Shown here in pieces: positions 6,359-9,899 of a stretch of DNA of 9,899 nucleotides. The DNA is from Elusimicrobiota bacterium (GTDB taxonomy: Bacteria; Omnitrophota; Gorgyraeia; Zapsychrales; Fredricksoniimonadaceae): positions 1 through 9,899 of the forward strand of contig JAAYZZ010000175.1 of assembly GCA_012514595.1 (NCBI GenBank). Direction: 5' to 3'. How positions within the stretch are numbered: position 1 is the stretch's first letter; each line of letters opens with the position of its first letter. A model generated the notes under the pieces. The model had not been told where the DNA came from and did not search any database. It saw only the letters and a program-made list of their open reading frames with translations. The position numbers were made by a program, and so were the translations under genes.

Positions 6359-7012
6359 CTATCGGCAGACGCAGCCCCCGGGGCAGCAGTCTCCGTCGGA
6401 GAACATCCCTGAGACCGCCTGATCAATGGACCGCTTCGCCTCCTCAAGGATCTCCTGCTCCCGGTCTGGGAACTGGTTGATCCCCGCAGCGGTCACGGTC
6501 TTCACATCATATCCCATGAAGGAAAGATGGAGACGGGTGAGGCTCATCGCATGCTCCATGGCCTGCCCCTCCCCCTCATACACCCCTCCGCTCGACGACA
6601 AAACGAGGGCCTTCTTCCCCTTCATGCGCCCCACGTAGCCCTGGGGGGACAGATCCCACGTCACCCCTTTCTGCAGAACGCTGTCGAACCAGGCCTTGAC
6701 GATCGCAGGCTGGGAAAAGTTGTGCATGGGAAAAGCGATCACAAGAAGATCGGCGCCTGTCAGCTGATGGGCCATCCCGTCCATCCCGGACATCAAACGG
6801 GCTTTCTCGTCGGAAACTTTATTCCCGCCGTAATTCCGCTCATAATAGACGGAAAGGCGTTCCGGAGTGAACAGATCAGGCACCTCGCGGCAGAGATCCA
6901 GATTCTCGCAGGAAATCTTGCGATCCCGCAAAATACCGGCCGCATGATCGAAAAGGACCTTGGTCCTGGACCTCTGTTTTCTCGGAAGATAGTGCACCAA
7001 AAGGGCTTTCAT
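6359..7012 (-). CDS. Flavodoxin-fold NAD(P)H:quinone/azo reductase-like protein
   Basis: Predicted FMN-dependent oxidoreductase of 217 residues in the Flavodoxin_2 (AzoR/NQO-like) family. The opening MKALLVHYLPRKQRSRT fits the first strand and phosphate-binding loop. GADLLVIAFPMHNFSQPAIVKAWFD (86-110) contains the family's PM-NF-P flavin-contact segment, followed by GVTWDLSPQGYVG and KKALVLSSSGGVY (133-145), matching the second flavin loop. Such enzymes pass two electrons from NAD(P)H to quinones, azo compounds or similar acceptors; the true substrate is unknown. An unusual tail, CCPGGCVC (209-216), places four cysteines in eight residues at the C-terminus, suggesting metal binding or redox activity. 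Its ATG overlaps the nrdG stop codon as ATGA, with GGAGGCG just upstream, so it is translationally coupled to nrdG. That linkage suggests, but does not prove, a redox role with the reductase system. Confidence 0.88.
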   Translation of the reverse strand: MKALLVHYLPRKQRSRTKVLFDHAAGILRDRKISCENLDLCREVPDLFTPERLSVYYERNYGGNKVSDEKARLMSGMDGMAHQLTGADLLVIAFPMHNFSQPAIVKAWFDSVLQKGVTWDLSPQGYVGRMKGKKALVLSSSGGVYEGEGQAMEHAMSLTRLHLSFMGYDVKTVTAAGINQFPDREQEILEEAKRSIDQAVSGMFSDGDCCPGGCVCR

Positions 7013-7707
7013 ATCGCCTCCTTCTTTCGGTCCGGAAGATTTTCATAAAACGCCTTCAGCGCCCCGATCTCTTCTGGTAAATAATCGGCCACATCTGCCA
7101 GACTCGCATAATCCAGGACCTTGGTCTTAAGCTGTGCGGCCTGGAGCCTGTACTCATCGTCAGGACCTATCAGGGCCTGGATCGCTTTTAGGTCCTTCTC
7201 GGCAACGAGGCTTTTAAGCGTCGTGGTCCGGAACTGATGCGCGATCCCCGACCCCCTGATGATACGGATCGAACGTTGGACCGCCTCTATGTCGGCGGCA
7301 ACTCCGGTCGCCTTACAATAGTTCTCGGGCGATGTCTTGATGTCCATGGCCAGATAGTCCACACAGCCCAGGGACACGATCTCCTCGACAACGTCGGGAC
7401 GCGAACCGTTGGTGTCCAGCTTGACCAGATACCCGAGAGATTTGATCCGTTGAAGAAACGGGATCAGGTCCGGATGAAGGGTAGGCTCTCCTCCGGTCAC
7501 GGTGACACCCTGCAGCTGGCCACGCCGTTTCTCAAGGAAGGAAAAGACCTCGGCCTCGGGGATGGGCTCGTGGAAGAGCTCGGGAAGGACCAGTTCGGGA
7601 TTATGGCAGAAGGGGCAGCGGTAGTTACACCCCTGGGTGAACACCACCGCTGCCACCTTCCCCGGATAATCGATCAGTGAGAACTTGAGCAGGCCCCCGA
7701 TGTGCAT
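7009..7707 (-). CDS. nrdG: Anaerobic ribonucleoside-triphosphate reductase activating protein (radical SAM)
   Basis: Radical-SAM activase of 232 residues that generates the glycyl radical on NrdD using S-adenosylmethionine and an electron. The cluster-binding motif CNYRCPFC has cysteines at 27, 31 and 34, the CxxxCxxC spacing; TGGEPT at 71-76 is the SAM-binding GGE motif. The opening GGLLKFSLIDYPGKVAAVVFTQGC is typical of the longer NrdG type found with many anaerobes, rather than the about 154-residue E. coli type. The ATG lies 34 bases inside the 3' end of nrdD in another frame; conservation of the N-terminus supports it although the ribosome binding site is weak (AGAAAG, 14 bases upstream), so translation is probably coupled to nrdD. 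The iron-sulfur cluster and the activated partner are oxygen sensitive. Confidence 0.95.
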   Translation of the reverse strand: MHIGGLLKFSLIDYPGKVAAVVFTQGCNYRCPFCHNPELVLPELFHEPIPEAEVFSFLEKRRGQLQGVTVTGGEPTLHPDLIPFLQRIKSLGYLVKLDTNGSRPDVVEEIVSLGCVDYLAMDIKTSPENYCKATGVAADIEAVQRSIRIIRGSGIAHQFRTTTLKSLVAEKDLKAIQALIGPDDEYRLQAAQLKTKVLDYASLADVADYLPEEIGALKAFYENLPDRKKEAI

Positions 7708-9806
7708 ACGCTATAGGTCTTTCTGAGGCCGAACTCCGCCTTCTTGCCCTTGTTCCACTGGGCCACGGGGCGCAGATACCCGACGATCCGCGAATAGACC
7801 TCGCATTCGTGCTCATTGCACTTCGGGCAGTTCTCGTGCTCTCCCGCCACATACCCGCAGGTCGGGCATACGCTGAAGGTCGGCGACAGCGTGAAGTAGG
7901 GCAGACTGTATTTCGTGCAGACCGTGCGGACAAAATTCTTCACGGCCTCCGTGCTCTGCACCCTCTCCCCGACGAACACATGGATGACCGTCCCGCCCGT
8001 ATAGCGCGTCTGGAGACTGTCCTGATGGTCAAAGACCTCGAAGATGTCATCCGTATGGAAAACGGGAAGATGGGTCGAGTTCGAGTAGAACGGATCCCCC
8101 CCGGCGGCCTCCTGGGGACAGTCGCGCTTCAAGTCCGGATGCTTCTCCTTGTCCATGCGGGCCAGACGATAGGACACGCCTTCCGCCGGTGTCGCTTCGA
8201 GATTATAGTTATTGCCTGTCTCCTGCTGGAACTTGATGAGGACCTTGCGCATGAAGTCCAGAACATCCTCCGCGAACTTCTTGCCCTTGGGAGTGGCGAT
8301 CCCCTCCCCGAGGAAATTGAGACAGCACTCGTTCATCCCGACGAGCCCGATGGTCGAGAAGTGGTTCTTCCAGTATTGCTGGAAACGGGAACGCATACTG
8401 CGAAGGTAGAACTTCATGTAGGGATAAAGATCATCATCCGTCAGGTTCTCCAGGATCTTCCGCTTGATCTCGAGGCTCTCCTTGGCCAGAAGCATCATGT
8501 GCTCCAGGTTCGCATAGAAGGTCTCCTCGTTCTGGCAGATGTGACCCAGACGCGGCATGTTGATCGTGACGACCCCGATCGATCCCGTCAGGGGGGCTGC
8601 GCCGAAAAGACCTCCGCCGCGGGAATTGAGCTCCCGGTTGTCAATCCGGAGGCGGCAGCACATGCTGCGGGCATCCTCGGGATTCATGTCGGAATTGATG
8701 TAGTTGGCGAAATACGGGATCCCGTACTTGCCGGCCATGTTCCAGAGGGTCTCGAGCTGCGGATTGTTCCAGTCGAAATCCTTGGTGATGTTGTAGGTCG
8801 GGATCGGGAAGGTGAAGACCCGGCCCTTCGCATCGCCCTCGAGCATGACCTCCAGGAACGCGCGGTTGAACATGTCCATCTCGTTCTGGAACTCGCCGTA
8901 GGTCTTCTCCTGGACCTCGCCCCCGATGATGACGCCCTTCTCCTTGTAGTAGGAGGGCACGCGCACATCAAGCGTGACATTGGTGAACGGCGTCTGGAAA
9001 CCCACGCGGGTCGGGACATTGACATTGAACAGGAACTCCTGGAGGGCCTGACGCACATCCTTGTAGCTCAATCCGTCGTAGGCGATGAACGGGGCCAGGA
9101 GCGTATCAAAATTCGAGAACGCCTGGGCGCCGGCCGCCTCCCCCTGGAGCGTATAGAAGAAGTTCACAACCTGCCCCAGCGCGCTGCGGAAATGCTTGGC
9201 GGGACGCGACTCGGATTTTCCAGAGGCCCCCTTGAAGCCCTGCAGCAAAAGGTCATAAAGGTCCCAGCCCACGCAGTAGACGCTGAGGCTGTTGAGATCA
9301 TGAATATGGAAATCCCCGTCCTGATGCGCATCGCGGATCTCCTCGGGATAGATCTTGTTCAGCCAGTAAGCGTTCGAGACCTCGGAAGAGATATAGTGGT
9401 TGAGGCCCTGGAGCGAATAGGCCATGTTGGAATTCTCTTTGACCTTCCAGTCGTGACGCGAGAGATACTGGTCCACGAGGTTCACGTTAAAGGAAGAGGC
9501 CACCTCGCGCATGCGCGCATGCTGGTCCCGATAAATGATATAGGACTTCGCCGTCTTGCGGTAAGGGGACGTGAGAAGGACCTCCTCGACGATATCCTGG
9601 ATCCCCTCCACCGTCGGAAGCTGCTTCGGGTAGGCCTGCAGCGCGAGGTTCAGGGCCCGGATGGTCAGCTTCTGCGCCACGTCCTCCCCGAACTCTCCAG
9701 AAGCCTGCCCGGCCTTGATAAGGGCCTTCGTGATCTTCTCGGGTTCAAAGTTGACCTCGGCTCCGTTCCTCTTGACGATCTTGGTGAAGATTTCTGTTGT
9801 GTACAC
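7674..9806 (-). CDS. nrdD: Anaerobic (class III) ribonucleoside-triphosphate reductase
   Basis: Oxygen-sensitive glycyl-radical enzyme that reduces ribonucleotides to deoxyribonucleotides, 710 residues, normal for the class. An ATP-cone allosteric domain spans about 8-100 (VKRNGAEVNFEPEKITKALI at 11-30). In the catalytic barrel, Cys178 in SVYCVGWDLYDLL and the pair Cys383-Cys384 in MCCRL are the likely active-site cysteines, followed by GGGLFGAAPLTGSIGVVTIN. Near the C-terminus, CPTC (647-650) and CPKC (660-663) form the zinc site, and YSRIVGYLRP contains Gly676, the predicted radical position; GKKAEF follows. The last residues, CTSGACSSSH, add a Cys pair at 701 and 706. The start is GTG at 9806, chosen because AGGAGGT lies at 9814-9820, seven bases upstream. 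The activase gene overlaps its end. Which electron donor it uses (formate or a thiol redoxin) I cannot decide from the sequence. Confidence 0.97.
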   Translation of the reverse strand: MYTTEIFTKIVKRNGAEVNFEPEKITKALIKAGQASGEFGEDVAQKLTIRALNLALQAYPKQLPTVEGIQDIVEEVLLTSPYRKTAKSYIIYRDQHARMREVASSFNVNLVDQYLSRHDWKVKENSNMAYSLQGLNHYISSEVSNAYWLNKIYPEEIRDAHQDGDFHIHDLNSLSVYCVGWDLYDLLLQGFKGASGKSESRPAKHFRSALGQVVNFFYTLQGEAAGAQAFSNFDTLLAPFIAYDGLSYKDVRQALQEFLFNVNVPTRVGFQTPFTNVTLDVRVPSYYKEKGVIIGGEVQEKTYGEFQNEMDMFNRAFLEVMLEGDAKGRVFTFPIPTYNITKDFDWNNPQLETLWNMAGKYGIPYFANYINSDMNPEDARSMCCRLRIDNRELNSRGGGLFGAAPLTGSIGVVTINMPRLGHICQNEETFYANLEHMMLLAKESLEIKRKILENLTDDDLYPYMKFYLRSMRSRFQQYWKNHFSTIGLVGMNECCLNFLGEGIATPKGKKFAEDVLDFMRKVLIKFQQETGNNYNLEATPAEGVSYRLARMDKEKHPDLKRDCPQEAAGGDPFYSNSTHLPVFHTDDIFEVFDHQDSLQTRYTGGTVIHVFVGERVQSTEAVKNFVRTVCTKYSLPYFTLSPTFSVCPTCGYVAGEHENCPKCNEHECEVYSRIVGYLRPVAQWNKGKKAEFGLRKTYSVCTSGACSSSH

Positions 9807-9813
9807 GTTTAAG

Positions 9814-9820
9814 ACCTCCT
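9814..9820 (-). promoter_or_regulatory. Ribosome binding site of nrdD
   Basis: AGGAGGT is a full Shine-Dalgarno match, separated by CTTAAAC (7 bases) from the GTG at 9806. It decides the non-ATG start of nrdD. Confidence 0.9.
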
Positions 9821-9837
9821 GTGGATTGATACTGGAT

Positions 9838-9886
9838 AAAAAACGGTGCCTCCGGACCCTAATGCGCGCATCAGGCCCTCGGGTCC
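9838..9886 (-). promoter_or_regulatory. Structured leader upstream of nrdD (possible attenuator or upstream-gene terminator)
   Basis: On the minus strand, GGAC (9886-9883) pairs with GTCC (9857-9854), and inside it CCTGATG (9875-9869) pairs with CATTAGG (9864-9858) around a CGCG loop; a GGAGGCACCG segment and a run of six T (9843-9838) follow. One inner pair is G-U in the minus-strand RNA but would be an A-C mismatch on the other strand, favouring a minus-strand RNA. I recognise no known riboswitch class or NrdR box. A TATAAA lies at 9894-9889, but if it were a -10 box, transcription would begin within the hairpin, so the hairpin may instead end an upstream gene outside the window. Confidence 0.4.
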
Positions 9887-9899
9887 TTTTTATATTGAC

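Noticed and set aside
7809..9812. 667-codon open frame on the plus strand opposite nrdD
   Set aside because: It mirrors the nrdD reading frame, has no recognisable domains and is rich in Arg/Leu/Asp/Val as expected for antisense of a gene that avoids TTA, CTA and TCA codons. NrdD has all its family motifs.
1..9899. Mobile element, CRISPR array, tRNA/rRNA or defence system
   Set aside because: I found no transposase or integrase motifs, no spaced direct repeats, no tRNA cloverleaf and no defence-related domains; all supported genes are housekeeping or small chromosomal genes.

Overview
The window reads as a chromosomal housekeeping segment from an anaerobic or facultatively anaerobic bacterium of moderately high GC. 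All ten genes I can support lie on the minus strand, so gene order runs from high to low coordinates. A class III (oxygen-sensitive) ribonucleotide reductase with its activase points to anaerobic growth, and a LysM lipoprotein points to a peptidoglycan cell wall. The exact phylum cannot be fixed from sequence alone. The compact synthetase, the HU and cold-shock genes and the phoH/HD-membrane-protein pairing would fit a little-cultured lineage such as Omnitrophota, but that is a guess.

Right part (about 9899-6290): nrdD (class III ribonucleotide reductase, GTG start behind a perfect AGGAGGT), nrdG (radical-SAM activase, start inside the nrdD 3' end) and a flavodoxin-fold NAD(P)H:quinone/azo reductase-like gene (ATGA overlap with nrdG) form one tightly coupled unit. 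It ends in a probable intrinsic terminator at about 6291-6327. A hairpin leader precedes nrdD at the window edge.

Middle part (about 6310-4886): three small independent genes. First is a secreted acidic protein of unknown function, with a probable promoter overlapping the preceding terminator. Next is a cold-shock protein followed by a textbook terminator with a 12-bp stem and GAAA tetraloop. Last is an HU/IHF-family DNA-binding protein behind a near-consensus sigma70-type promoter (TTGACA-17-TACGAT).

Left part (about 4860-1): hisS, aspS, a LysM lipoprotein, phoH and the 5' part of a 7TM-HD membrane protein follow each other with gaps of 14-29 bases or overlaps, so they look like one operon. 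The junction between HU and hisS carries a 9-bp hairpin with a T-rich tail directly abutting the hisS ATG.

I see no mobile element, CRISPR array, rRNA, tRNA or defence system, and no gene-free stretch over 300 bases (the longest is 5159-5391). The most notable points are a bacterial-type AspRS that appears to lack its GAD insertion domain, a 7TM-HD protein that appears to start without the usual extracellular domain, a Cys-rich tail on the flavoprotein next to nrdDG, and the hairpin leaders of hisS and nrdD.
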